A DNA stretch of 64,000 nucleotides from Nocardia amikacinitolerans NBRC 108937 (GTDB taxonomy: Bacteria; Actinomycetota; Actinomycetes; Mycobacteriales; Mycobacteriaceae), in NCBI RefSeq assembly GCF_001612615.1, contig NZ_BDAU01000034.1, positions 1 to 64,000 of the forward strand, given 5' to 3'. A model generated the notes under the pieces. That model was not told the DNA's origin. It saw only the letters and a program-made list of their open reading frames with translations, and made no database searches. How positions within the stretch are numbered: the stretch's first letter is position 1; each line of letters begins with the position of its first letter. The position numbers and the translations under genes were made by a program. This document shows positions 43,277 to 52,237 of this stretch, in pieces.

Positions 43277-45562
43277 CTAAGCCGAAGCAGCCGTTCCCGC
43301 GGTCGCGGCCACGGCCTCGCTCGCCTCGGCCTCGTCGGCCTTGCGACGGCGGCGGCGCACCGGCTTCTCGGCGGCCTCCGCGTCGGCGGAAGCGTCGCCG
43401 TTCCCGTCGACCGGCGCGTCGGCCGTCTTACGGGTGCGGCGGCGCTTGACCGGTTCGGCCGTTGCCGCGCCGTTCTCGGCGGTGCCGTTGTCCGTCGACT
43501 CGGCCGTGGCGGCCTTGCGGGTCCGTCGGCGAACGGGCTTCTTGGGCGCCTCCTCGGCGGTCTCGGTCGCGAGTGCCGCCGCGGTCTCAGCCTGCGCCGG
43601 TACCGCGGGGTTGTCCGCGACTGCCGGGGTTTCAGCCTCGGCCGGTGCCGCGGTGTCGTTCGCGACCGCCGCCGGGGTTTCGGCCTTGGCCGGTGCCGCG
43701 GTGTCGTTCGCGACGGCCACTGCGGTCTCGGCTTCGACCGGAGTCGCGTTCGCGACTGCCGCTGCGCTTTCGGCCTCGACCGGAGCCGCGGTGGCAGCCG
43801 TCGTGGTCTCAGCCCGAGCCGCAGCCGTGGTCTCGGCCGTGACAGGAACCGCGGTCGCGGTCGCCGCGGTCGCGGGCACGCCGTTCTCGGTCGACTCAGC
43901 GGTCTCCGCGGCACCGTTCGCGTCCGCGGACTTCCGCCGACGACGCCTGCGCCGCGCCGGAGCCTCGGCGGTCTCCGCCTCGGCACTCTCGCCCGCGTTC
44001 TCGGTCGACTCGCCCTCGTCGGCGACGTCCGCCACGCCGTTGTCCGCGCCCTCGGCGCCGCCGGAGCGCCGCCGCCTGCGCCGACGGCGCGACCGGCCCT
44101 CGTCCGCGTTCGACTCCGCACCGTTCTGCCCCGCGCCGTTCGGCTCGGTGTCGTTCCCGTCGACCTCGACGGTCGACTCGGCGCCGACCTCGGCCCCGTC
44201 GACGGACTTGCCGCCTCGGGTGCGCCTGCGATTGCGCTTGCGCGGACTGCGCGCCTCGCGCTCGACCACCACGTCGTCCTCTTCGCGGGCGGGCCGCGCC
44301 TTGCGGACCATGCCGGTGACGCCCTCGGGGATGCCGAGATCGGCGAACAGGTGCGGTGAGCGCGAGTAGGTCTCCACCGGTTCCGGGATGCCGAGGCCGA
44401 GCGCCGTGTCGATGGCGGCCCAGCGGTTGAGCTCGTCCCAGTCGATCAGCGTCACCGCGACGCCGGTGCGCCCGGCCCGGCCGGTACGCCCGATCCGGTG
44501 CACGTAGGTCTTCTCGTCCTCGGGGCACTGGTAGTTGACGACGTGCGTGACGTCGTCGATATCGATGCCACGGGCGGCCACGTCGGTGGCGACCAGCACG
44601 TCGATGGTGCCCTTGCGGAACTTGGTCAGCGCCTTCTCGCGGGCGATCTGACCGAGGTCGCCGTGCACCGCGCCGACCGCGAAACCGCGCTCGGCCAGCT
44701 CGTCGGCGACCTTCTGCGCGGTGCGCTTGGTGCGGGTGAAGATCATGGTGGCGCCGCGGCTCTCGGCCTGCAGCACCCGCGCGATCAACTCGCTCTTGTC
44801 CAGCGCGTGCGCACGATAGACGAACTGCGCCGTGCGGTCGTGCACCGCCGAGTCGTGCGGCTCCTCGGCCCTGATGTGGGTCGGGCGGGTGAGGAAGGTG
44901 CGGGCCAGCGTGATGATCGGGCCCGGCATGGTGGCTGAGAACAGCATGGTCTGGCGCTTCTCGGGCACCATGTTCAGGATGCGCTCGATGTCCGGGAGGA
45001 AGCCCAGGTCGAGCATCTCGTCGGCCTCGTCGAGGACGAGCACGCCGATCTTGCCCAGAATGAGATGGTTCTGCTTGGCCAAGTCCAGTAGTCGGCCGGG
45101 CGTCCCGACCACCACGTCGACGCCGTCGCGCAGCGCGGCGATCTGGGACTCGTAGGGACGACCGCCGTAGATCGCGGCGACCTGCAGCTTGCCCTTGTGG
45201 TTGCGCAGGTGCTTGCTCGCGTTCTCCAGGTCCTGGGTGACCTGGATGCACAGCTCGCGAGTCGGCACGATGACCAGCGCCCGCGGCGTGCCGTCCAGCG
45301 GCGTCGTTCCGGAATCGGCGGTGGCGACGCGGTGCAGCAGCGGCACGCCGAAACCGAAGGTCTTGCCCATGCCGGTGCGCGCCTGACCGATGAGATCCTC
45401 GCCGGCCAGCGCCAGCGGGAGCGTCAGTTCCTGAATGGCGAATGTTCGTTCGATGCCGATCTCGGCGAGCGCTCGGACGATTTCCTCGCGCACCCCCAAT
45501 TCGGCGAATGTCGGGGCGGTATGCGTCGCGTCCAGTTCGGCCGTCAACAGCGTGTCCGCCAC
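43277..45562 (-). CDS. rhlE: DEAD-box RNA helicase RhlE with long repetitive tail
   Basis: 761 residues. RecA domain 1 (about 20-225): Q motif FAELGVREEIVRALAEIG, Walker A ARTGMGKT, PTRELCIQV, VLDEADEML and SAT. RecA domain 2 (about 235-385): ATDVAARGIDI and HRIGRTGRAG. After about residue 420 a 340-residue tail alternates Arg-rich clusters (KRNRRRTRGG, RRRRRRRRSGG) with Ala/Glu/Val/Thr repeats of the form AAPAxAETPAxVAND. Such tails bind RNA and organise helicase or degradosome complexes. The homologue Rv3211 is much shorter from memory. The catalytic core is complete. Confidence 0.93.
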   Translation of the reverse strand: MADTLLTAELDATHTAPTFAELGVREEIVRALAEIGIERTFAIQELTLPLALAGEDLIGQARTGMGKTFGFGVPLLHRVATADSGTTPLDGTPRALVIVPTRELCIQVTQDLENASKHLRNHKGKLQVAAIYGGRPYESQIAALRDGVDVVVGTPGRLLDLAKQNHLILGKIGVLVLDEADEMLDLGFLPDIERILNMVPEKRQTMLFSATMPGPIITLARTFLTRPTHIRAEEPHDSAVHDRTAQFVYRAHALDKSELIARVLQAESRGATMIFTRTKRTAQKVADELAERGFAVGAVHGDLGQIAREKALTKFRKGTIDVLVATDVAARGIDIDDVTHVVNYQCPEDEKTYVHRIGRTGRAGRTGVAVTLIDWDELNRWAAIDTALGLGIPEPVETYSRSPHLFADLGIPEGVTGMVRKARPAREEDDVVVEREARSPRKRNRRRTRGGKSVDGAEVGAESTVEVDGNDTEPNGAGQNGAESNADEGRSRRRRRRRRSGGAEGADNGVADVADEGESTENAGESAEAETAEAPARRRRRRRKSADANGAAETAESTENGVPATAATATAVPVTAETTAAARAETTTAATAAPVEAESAAAVANATPVEAETAVAVANDTAAPAKAETPAAVANDTAAPAEAETPAVADNPAVPAQAETAAALATETAEEAPKKPVRRRTRKAATAESTDNGTAENGAATAEPVKRRRTRKTADAPVDGNGDASADAEAAEKPVRRRRRKADEAEASEAVAATAGTAASA

Positions 45563-46141
45563 ACCGGGTTCCTGCTCGACAGTGATCTTGCTCAGGTTCG
45601 TGCCTTCCTCGTTATCGCGTCACGCGCGCCCGAGGCGTGGGGCGGACCGGCCGGTCCACGACGACCACGTATCCGCCGATAACGCTCGCCGCAGCCGGAT
45701 GTCGTTCGGGTGCCGTCCGATGACGGCAACTACCTGGGAACATCGGCGCAGCGCAGTCGGATGCGGATCTGGTGCGCGCACATTTTCCTGGACGACGGAA
45801 GCCCTGGCGCCACACCTGTGGCCGACGCATGGGTAACGAAAGTTTCCGTTGTCCGCAGTGATTGTAGCGTGATATTGTGCCCGGCTCGAATTGCCGCCGT
45901 CGTTATTCCATGGCAATACTCCGGTTTCCGTCCCGATCGTCGCCGACCGACGGTGCGCGACTTGACAATTCATCGCCGAGCCGGAATCGGGCGGCGCCGG
46001 AAAGTGGGCCGTCCGGCGCTATTCGCGTGCGCCGCGCCCGGCGGGTCGCGACGGCGTGGGGGGAGCGGTCTCGGCGCCGCCGTGGAACCTCGCAAACCGG
46101 ACTTGCCTGTTACCGACGGTACTGGCATGTGAGACATTCTT
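45563..46141. other. 579-bp gap between rhlE and the hydrolase gene
   Basis: Divergent intergenic region. It is visibly less G+C-rich between 45820 and 45980 (GTAGCGTGATATTGTG for example), as expected of promoters for rhlE and the hydrolase gene. No frame has protein-like composition and no strong repeat was found. Confidence 0.5.
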
Positions 46142-47191
46142 GTGGTGAGCATCGCAGAGACCGTCACCACCGCCGCCCGCAACGCCTGGGCGCTGACCTT
46201 CGGCTCGGGTGTCGAGGCGCCGGACCCCGCGCCGTCGACGGTGCTGTGCGACGAGCCGCACCGACAGCTGCGCCGCTACGAGGGCGGCGCGAGCGACGGC
46301 GCGTCCGCGGTGCTCCTCGTCCCGCCGCTCGCGGCCCCGGCCAGCTGCTTCGACCTGCGCCCCGGTCAGAGCGTGGCGCGCTTCCTGCGCGACAGCGGCC
46401 GGGCCACCTACGTCGTCGACTACGGCGACATCACCTTCGCCGACCGCAAGATGGGCTTCGAGGACTGGCTCGACGACATCCTTCCCGAGGCGATCATGCG
46501 CACCTCCGCCGATGTCGGCGGCAAGCCGGTCGACCTGCTCGGCTGGTCGATCGGCGGAACGCTGGCGCTGCTCACCGCCGCCGCGCACGCGCAGCTGCCG
46601 ATCCGCTCGATCACCGCCGTCGGCTCGCCGCTGGACTACGACAAGATGACCGGCATCCCGCAACTGCGCGCGGTCGCCAAGCTCACCGGTGGCATCGCCA
46701 CCTCGACCGCGGTCAGGGCCGCGGGCGGCATTCCGGCCGGGCTCACCCGCGCCGCCTACCGGGTCACCGCGTGGGACCGCGAGCTGACAAGGCCGTGGTT
46801 CGTGGCGAGCAACATCGCGCGCACCGAGACACTGGCCAAGATGGAGTCCATCGACCGGTTCATGGCGGCGATGCCGGGCTACCCCGGCCGTTTCTACGGC
46901 CAGCTGTGGGGCCGCCTGATCCTGAACAACGACATCGGCCGCGGCGTCGTTCGGCTCGGCGAGCGGCGCATCGCGCTGGCCGACGTGACCGCGCCCGTGC
47001 TGCTGGTCGGCGGGCCGAGCGACGTGATCACCCCGGCCGCCGCCGTCGAGGCGGGCACCCGCACGCTGACCGGCGCCGCGGAGGTCCGCTACGAGACCGC
47101 CCCCGGCAGCCACCTCGGCATCCTCACCGGTGAGACCGCCCGCGACACCACGTGGGCCTACCTCGACAAGTTCCTCGCGGAACTGGGCTGA
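46142..47191 (+). CDS. PhaC-like alpha/beta-hydrolase
   Basis: 349 residues from GTG 46142 (GTG 46145 is equally possible). The nucleophile elbow is GWSIGG, with Ser where true polyhydroxyalkanoate synthases have Cys (GxCxG). The opening VLLVPPLAAPASCFDLRPGQSVARFLRDSG and VYVVDYGD-like strand, plus the C-terminal APVLLVGGPSDVITP and GSHLGILTG (catalytic Asp and His), place it in the PhaC-like hydrolase branch. It may act on lipid or polyester esters. It is alone, divergent from rhlE. Confidence 0.82.
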   Translation: MVSIAETVTTAARNAWALTFGSGVEAPDPAPSTVLCDEPHRQLRRYEGGASDGASAVLLVPPLAAPASCFDLRPGQSVARFLRDSGRATYVVDYGDITFADRKMGFEDWLDDILPEAIMRTSADVGGKPVDLLGWSIGGTLALLTAAAHAQLPIRSITAVGSPLDYDKMTGIPQLRAVAKLTGGIATSTAVRAAGGIPAGLTRAAYRVTAWDRELTRPWFVASNIARTETLAKMESIDRFMAAMPGYPGRFYGQLWGRLILNNDIGRGVVRLGERRIALADVTAPVLLVGGPSDVITPAAAVEAGTRTLTGAAEVRYETAPGSHLGILTGETARDTTWAYLDKFLAELG

Positions 47192-47325
47192 TCGCCGCCG
47201 CCGGATCGAGCCGGGTGTGAGCCGGGGGTAGATCCGGCGGCCGCCCTGACAAGCGTCGCGAAACCGACCCGACGAATGTTCGGCTGGACGAACACTCGCG
47301 CCCCGACGCCGCTACGCTAGGGCAC

Positions 47326-48018
47326 ATGGGAGCACAGTCAACACTTGGCGTTTCGTTCGATCCGGCTACCTCGCCCATCGCCGCGGACCATCCCGGTGTG
47401 ACCGATCTGTTCGCCGTGCTCGCCTACGGTGAGATCTCCGCGTTCTACCGGCTGGCCGAGGAGGCCAAGCTGTCGCCGACCCTGCGCGGCAAGGTGGCCG
47501 TCGCGAAGATGGCGTCCGCCGAGATGGACCACTTCAAGACGCTCGAGGCGGCGCTCGCCGAGCGCGGCGTCGAGGTGTTCGACGCGATGGCGCCGTTCGT
47601 TCGGGCCCTCGACGCCTACCACGCGTCCACCGATCCCTCGACCTGGCTCGAGTCGATGGTGAAGTTCTACGTCGGCGACGGCATCGCCGCGGACTTCTAC
47701 GGCGAGATCGCGGGCGCGCTGTCGCCGGAGGTCGCCACCGTCGTCCACGACGTGCTCGCCGAGACGAGCCACTCCGAGTTCGTTGTCGAAGAGGTGCGGC
47801 GCGCGGTGTCGACCAGCCGCTCCGAGCGCGACCGGCTCACGCTGTGGGGCAGGCGGCTGCTCGGCGAGGCGATTACCCAGGCGCAGTACGTCATGGCGCA
47901 GCGCGACGAACTCACCGACCTGGTGCTCACGGCCACCGGCGATCTCAACGGCATCGCCGCGCTGTTCGAGCGCATGCAGACCAGCCACGCCGAGCGCATG
48001 GCGGTCCTTGGCATCTGA
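47326..48018 (+). CDS. Ferritin-like fold protein (MiaE-type, Rv3210c-like)
   Basis: 230 residues. Metal-ligand pattern of a four-helix di-iron bundle: GEISAFYRLAEEA (Glu), ASAEMDHFKTLE (Glu and His), DFYGEIAGAL (Glu) and DVLAETSHSEFVVEE (Glu and His). It resembles the tRNA-(ms2io6A) hydroxylase MiaE family in PGAP-like naming, but the tRNA substrate has not been shown for the actinobacterial proteins. ATG 47326 is the only reasonable start. It lies between the hydrolase and a convergent MmyB-like gene. Confidence 0.82.
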   Translation: MGAQSTLGVSFDPATSPIAADHPGVTDLFAVLAYGEISAFYRLAEEAKLSPTLRGKVAVAKMASAEMDHFKTLEAALAERGVEVFDAMAPFVRALDAYHASTDPSTWLESMVKFYVGDGIAADFYGEIAGALSPEVATVVHDVLAETSHSEFVVEEVRRAVSTSRSERDRLTLWGRRLLGEAITQAQYVMAQRDELTDLVLTATGDLNGIAALFERMQTSHAERMAVLGI

Positions 48019-48106
48019 TCGGATCCGCCCACGGCCGGACCAGGTCGCCGACCAAAGGCCACCTTCGGTCGGTCATACCTGGTCACGGTCACCTTCGGTC
48101 GGCGCC

Positions 48107-48946
48107 TTATTCGTTCGCGGCGCGGGTGTGGACCAGTCGTAGGCCGGTGGTGCGGGTGGCGGCTTGGTCGAGTAGCCAGACGACGACGCTCTGGTCGCGG
48201 TCGGTTTCCATCGTTTCGAACGGGACGTCGACCGGGCCGTGTACCGGGTGATCGAACTTCAGCAGGCTCGACACCGGCCCGTCGCCGACCCGATGTGGCT
48301 TCCACCGCTCACGGAACTCGGGCTCGCGCCGCAGCGCGTCGATCATCGCGAGCAATTCGGCGTCGCCCGGCCAGCGCATCTTCGCGCGTAGCAGCGCGTC
48401 CGCGAAGGTGACCGCGGCGGCGGGCCAGTCGCGCAGCGTCCGCCGGGCGCGCGGATCTTTGAAGACGTACCAGGCCAGGTTCGCTTCGCCGTCCTCGTCG
48501 AGCAGACCGAGCGGCGTCGCGAAGTCGGCCCACGCGGGGTTCCAGCCGAGGACGTTCAGCCGTCTGCCGATGACGAAGGCGGGTGTCGGCTGGAGCGCGT
48601 CGAGCACCGCCCTGATCGTCTCGCCGAGCTGTTCGCGCGGGGATTCGCTACCCGGACAACGGGATTCGTTGCCCGAGGCCATCGCGAGCAGTCCGAAGTG
48701 GTGGCGCTGCGGGCCATCGAGCAACAGTGCGTCGGCGAGCGCTTCGACCACCGCGACGGACGGATTCGTGTCGCGACCTTGCTCCAGCCGGGCCAGATAG
48801 TCGGCGCTGACACCCGCCCGCACCGCGACCTCCTCGCGGCGCAGTCCCGGCGTCCGGCGCCGCCCGCCCTCGGGCATTCCGACGTCGGCGGGCCGGAGCT
48901 CGCCGCGGCGGGCGACGAGGAATTCGGCGAAACCATTGCGTGCCAT
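48107..48946 (-). CDS. MmyB-like helix-turn-helix regulator
   Basis: 279 residues from ATG 48946. The N-terminal XRE domain includes RRTPGLRREEVAVRAGVSADYLARLEQGRD, the standard opening of MmyB-like proteins. The C-terminal PAS-like MmyB ligand domain begins around VLDALQPTPAFVIGRRLNVLGWN and contains RTLRDWPAAAVTFADALLR; this type has been shown to bind fatty acids in one structure. It is divergent from the YceI gene, with a perfect dyad between them, so the YceI protein is the probable target. ATG 48979 is an alternative start. Confidence 0.85.
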   Translation of the reverse strand: MARNGFAEFLVARRGELRPADVGMPEGGRRRTPGLRREEVAVRAGVSADYLARLEQGRDTNPSVAVVEALADALLLDGPQRHHFGLLAMASGNESRCPGSESPREQLGETIRAVLDALQPTPAFVIGRRLNVLGWNPAWADFATPLGLLDEDGEANLAWYVFKDPRARRTLRDWPAAAVTFADALLRAKMRWPGDAELLAMIDALRREPEFRERWKPHRVGDGPVSSLLKFDHPVHGPVDVPFETMETDRDQSVVVWLLDQAATRTTGLRLVHTRAANE

Positions 48947-49018
48947 GGTCTCCATCGTGCCCGGTCCTCGGACATTCATCCTCGCCCTGCGAGGTCCAGG
49001 ATAACGGCGGTCTGGTTA

Positions 49019-49034
49019 CCGGACCGTGGTCCGG
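49019..49034. promoter_or_regulatory. Divergent operator CCGGACC-GT-GGTCCGG
   Basis: Perfect 7-bp inverted repeat with a 2-bp centre in the 102-bp gap between the MmyB-like regulator and the YceI gene, ending 14 bp before the YceI start. It is the obvious binding site for the regulator. Confidence 0.65.
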
Positions 49035-49048
49035 ACAAGGTCGATGGC

Positions 49049-49597
49049 ATGACGAACACTTCCGCAACCACCGCCACCCAGCAGCTGAAGCCCGGATCCT
49101 GGGCGCTGGACACCGCCCACTCCTCGGTCGCGTTCACCATCCGCCACCTCGGCATCTCGAAGGTGCGCGGCGGGTTCACCCGCTTCGAGACCGAGTTCGT
49201 CGTCGACGAGACGGGCGCGGCCACCCTCGGCGCCACCATCTACCTCGACTCTTTCGACACCGGCAACGCCGACCGCGACGCCCACGTCCGCAACGCCGAC
49301 TTCCTCGACGTCGCCAACCGGCCGACGCTCACCTTCCGCGCCCCTCGGCCGGTGGCGATCGCCGAGACATTCACGGTCGAGGGCGAGGCCACCCTCGGCG
49401 CGATCACCAAGCCGGTCACCCTCGAGGTCGAGTGGGGCGGCGTCCAGGACTTCGGTCCGACCGGCGAGCGGCACGCCGGATTCTCGGCGACCGGCACCAT
49501 CAAGCGCACCGACTTCGGCGTCGGCGGCCCGATGCCGGGCATGCTCAGCGACGCGGTGAAGATCGAGCTGGATATCGAGCTGATCGAACCCAAGTGA
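49049..49597 (+). CDS. YceI-family lipid-binding protein
   Basis: 182 residues from ATG 49049. Family marks: GSWALDTAHSSVAFTIRHLGISKVRG, HVRNADFLDVANRPTLTF and RTDFGVGG. YceI proteins form an extended lipocalin-like barrel that binds isoprenoid or polyisoprenoid chains. There is no signal peptide, so the protein is cytosolic. It is divergent from and probably repressed or activated by the MmyB-like regulator; similar regulator-YceI pairs occur in other actinobacteria. Confidence 0.93.
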   Translation: MTNTSATTATQQLKPGSWALDTAHSSVAFTIRHLGISKVRGGFTRFETEFVVDETGAATLGATIYLDSFDTGNADRDAHVRNADFLDVANRPTLTFRAPRPVAIAETFTVEGEATLGAITKPVTLEVEWGGVQDFGPTGERHAGFSATGTIKRTDFGVGGPMPGMLSDAVKIELDIELIEPK

Positions 49598-49752
49598 CCG
49601 GCCGCTCGGCCGGATCGCTGTTCGCGGTCAGCGTAGGCAGTGCGGTGCCGCGCGGCCGTTGCCCTGCACTAGCCTTGGACCGGACAGCAAGAGCGCTCGG
49701 GCGGACGCGAACGTCCGACCGCCGCACAGGACTCTAGGTTCGGAGGTTGGCC

Positions 49753-49980
49753 GTGGAGGTCAAGATCGGTATTTCGGATAGCCCGCGCGAACTCGTGATC
49801 AACAGCGGGCAGACCCCGGAAGAGGTCGAGGCGATGGTGTCCGAGGCGCTGAGCGGCACCGGCGGCGTCGTGGCGCTCACCGACGAGAAGGGCCGCAAGT
49901 TCCTCATCCAGGCTTCGAAGGTCGCCTACGTGGAGATCGGCACCGCCACCAGCGGCCGGGTCGGTTTCGCCGCGGTCTGA
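49753..49980 (+). CDS. DUF3107 protein (TB9.4-like)
   Basis: 75 residues from GTG 49753, chosen because GGAGG at 49742-49746 lies 6 nt before it but directly abuts the TTG at 49747. The sequence EVKIGISDSPRELVI, VVALTDEKGRKFLIQA and IGTATSGRVGFAAV matches the small conserved actinobacterial protein Rv3208A next to fasR. Function unknown; the shape suggests a small alpha/beta domain binding a ligand or RNA. It is followed by a strong terminator. Confidence 0.88.
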   Translation: MEVKIGISDSPRELVINSGQTPEEVEAMVSEALSGTGGVVALTDEKGRKFLIQASKVAYVEIGTATSGRVGFAAV

Positions 49981-49993
49981 CGACCTCTACGCG

Positions 49994-50039
49994 ACGAGCC
50001 CTCGGGTTCCGGTTCATGACCGAGAACCCGAGGGCTCGT
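49994..50039. terminator. Bidirectional terminator between the DUF3107 gene and fasR
   Basis: 16-bp perfect arms (49994-50009 and 50024-50039) with an inner CGGT/ACCG extension in the loop. It lies 13 bp after the DUF3107 stop and 37 bp from the fasR stop on the other strand. Confidence 0.85.
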
Positions 50040-50075
50040 TCGCGTTTGGGGCGCGGCAGGAGCCGCGCCGCCGAA

Positions 50076-50765
50076 TCAGAAGCGCGTTGCGTTGCCCGCG
50101 TTGTCGATCGGGTGCAGCGGAACGTGCGACAGACCGCCCCAGGCCAGCGCGACGGTGGTATCGACGGCCTCGTCCTTGGGGATCGGGCGGTCCGCCTCCA
50201 GCCAGTAGCGCGCGGTGAACTGGCTCGTGCCGACCAGGCCGACGGCGAGGATGCGCGCGCGATAGGGATCGAGGCCGGAGTCGTGCGCGACCAGGTCGAA
50301 GACCGCGTCCACGCACGCCTCGGTGGCCTGCTCCACGCGGCGCTGCACCTGCGGCTCGCTGGTCAGGTCGGATTCGAAGACCAGCCGGAAGCCCTGCATC
50401 TCGTTGTCGACGAAGTCGAAATAGGCCTGCACGGCGGCGCGCACGCGCTGACGGTTGTCGGTGGTGGAGCGCAGCGCTTGGCGCACGCTCGACACCAGCA
50501 TGTCGACGTAGTTCTGCAGCACCGCGAGGTACAGCTCCAGCTTGCTGGTGAAGTGCTGGTACAGCACCGGCTTGCTGACACCCGCGACCTGCGAGATCTC
50601 GTCCATGCCCGCCGCGTGATAACCGCGCAGCACGAACACCTCGCTCGCCGCTTGGAGTAGCTGCTGCCGCCGTTCGTCACGCGGCAACCGCGTACCGCGT
50701 TTGGTCGGCACCATGGCCTCGGACGACATTCTGCGGGACGTCATCCGGTCCACGAGGTCAGTCAT
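50076..50765 (-). CDS. fasR: TetR-family fatty acid synthesis regulator FasR
   Basis: 229 residues from ATG 50765; the frame reaches 50819 but the shorter start gives the length of mycobacterial FasR. The N-terminal DNA-binding domain contains ASEVFVLRGYHAAGMDEISQ and GVSKPVLYQHFTSKLELY. The C-terminal ligand domain ends LAWGGLSHVPLHP. In M. tuberculosis FasR (Rv3208) activates the fas-acpS operon, and long-chain acyl-CoA releases it from DNA. The neighbours (DUF3107 gene, DUF3152 gene, moeZ) are the same. Whether it also binds the TTAC-N6-GTAR boxes in this window is open. Confidence 0.92.
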   Translation of the reverse strand: MTDLVDRMTSRRMSSEAMVPTKRGTRLPRDERRQQLLQAASEVFVLRGYHAAGMDEISQVAGVSKPVLYQHFTSKLELYLAVLQNYVDMLVSSVRQALRSTTDNRQRVRAAVQAYFDFVDNEMQGFRLVFESDLTSEPQVQRRVEQATEACVDAVFDLVAHDSGLDPYRARILAVGLVGTSQFTARYWLEADRPIPKDEAVDTTVALAWGGLSHVPLHPIDNAGNATRF

Positions 50766-50844
50766 TTCGGCTCTCCCAGTCGAGTCCCCGGCAAAAGGGG
50801 TTGTGCACCGGGTATCCAATGAACGATACCCGGTTGTAGCTCAC

Positions 50845-52143
50845 ATGCCGATCGGGGTTGTCGATCTCGTCCAGCGGGTGAGACGTGGCGCACAGCTGAG
50901 CTCGGCCCCCATTGGCTCTGGGTCGTCCGGTTCCGTAGGCTCAGAACTCGTGGCAAGGTCCGGTCCCGAAACTCGTTCGGGTGCGGCTGCCCGATCGGGC
51001 GCTGTACCGCGGTCCGGGATCCCAGATCGGCCCGGCCGATCCAGACCCGAGCGCGGGACCCGCACCGACCCGTGGCCGCGGAAACCCGACGGCGACGACG
51101 CGGCACCCGCGCCCACACCCCCGACGGCAGCACGCGACGCCAACGGCGTCGAGATCTACGACCCTCTCGGTCTCTACCAGGCAGCCGACCGCTCCCATCA
51201 GCCGCTTCGGGCGCGCTGGGACCCCACGGCGCCGGATCCGAATCGCTCCCGCGGCCCTCGACCCGATCGCAACGCCAAGAAGCAGAGCGCGCTCGGCCGT
51301 TTCGTGTCCACCTACGGGTGGCGCGCGTACGCCCTCCCCGTGTTGTTCGTGGTCACCGTGCTCGTGATCGCCGACGCCGTGCGCGGCGGCGGCAGCCCAG
51401 CCGGGTCGACCGCCGCCCCGAGTTTCGGTCGGCTCAGCCCGCCCGCCGCGAACACCGGCGTCATCGGCGCGCCGCCCGGCGCCGGACAGTTCCCCGCCGA
51501 TCTGCCCACCGGCGCGCTGCCCGACGGCGGCCCCTTCACCGAGAACGGCGCGGGCACCTGGCGGGTGGTCCCCGGCGGCACCGCCGAGGTCGGCGCGGGC
51601 ACGGAGTACCACTTCAGCTACACCATCGAGATCGAGAACGGCGTCGACACCGCCGGCTTCGGCGGCGACGAGTCGGTGGCCAAGATGATCGACAGCACGC
51701 TGGCCAATCCGAAGAGCTGGGTCCAGGACAAGCGCTTCGCGTTCCGCCGCGTCGATCAGGGCAACCCGGATTTCCGCATCTCGCTGACCTCGCGCCAAAC
51801 CACCAGGAAGGCCTGCGGTTTCGACATCCCCATCGATTCCTCGTGCTTCAACGCCGACCTCGATCGGGTGGTGCTCTCCGAGGTGCGCTGGGTGCGCGGC
51901 GCGCCCGCCTTCGAAGGCGACATCGGTTCCTACCGGCAGTACCAGATCAACCACGAGGTCGGCCACGCGATCGGTTACCACCAGCACCAGCCGTGCGAGG
52001 CCGACGGCGGGCTCGCGCCGATCATGATGCAGCAGACCTTCGGCACCGAGAACAACGACATCGCCGCGCTCGATCCCGACGGCGTCGTCCCGATGGACGG
52101 CAAACGCTGCCGATTCAACCCCTGGCCGTACCCGCGCGGCTGA
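50845..52143 (+). CDS. DUF3152 protein with zinc-metalloprotease signature
   Basis: 432 residues from ATG 50845, the first start that does not overlap fasR; GTG 50878 is also possible. The first 150 residues are a disordered Pro/Arg/Ser/Gly-rich cytosolic region, then one membrane helix (AYALPVLFVVTVLVIADAV), a Pro-rich linker and an extracellular DUF3152 domain. This carries HEVGHAIGYHQHQPC, the extended metzincin-type HExxHxxGxxH zinc site. Substrates are unknown. The order fasR, DUF3152, moeZ is that of M. tuberculosis Rv3208 to Rv3206c. The long N-terminal part seems particular to this lineage. Confidence 0.85.
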   Translation: MPIGVVDLVQRVRRGAQLSSAPIGSGSSGSVGSELVARSGPETRSGAAARSGAVPRSGIPDRPGRSRPERGTRTDPWPRKPDGDDAAPAPTPPTAARDANGVEIYDPLGLYQAADRSHQPLRARWDPTAPDPNRSRGPRPDRNAKKQSALGRFVSTYGWRAYALPVLFVVTVLVIADAVRGGGSPAGSTAAPSFGRLSPPAANTGVIGAPPGAGQFPADLPTGALPDGGPFTENGAGTWRVVPGGTAEVGAGTEYHFSYTIEIENGVDTAGFGGDESVAKMIDSTLANPKSWVQDKRFAFRRVDQGNPDFRISLTSRQTTRKACGFDIPIDSSCFNADLDRVVLSEVRWVRGAPAFEGDIGSYRQYQINHEVGHAIGYHQHQPCEADGGLAPIMMQQTFGTENNDIAALDPDGVVPMDGKRCRFNPWPYPRG

Positions 52144-52237
52144 TCGGCGGCGCGGTGCGCGACGATAGAGGGAAGAACGGTTCGATCGTCCGCGTTGCAC
52201 ATCGCGATCGGCCAATTCGATTCGAGGAGTCCTGGAC

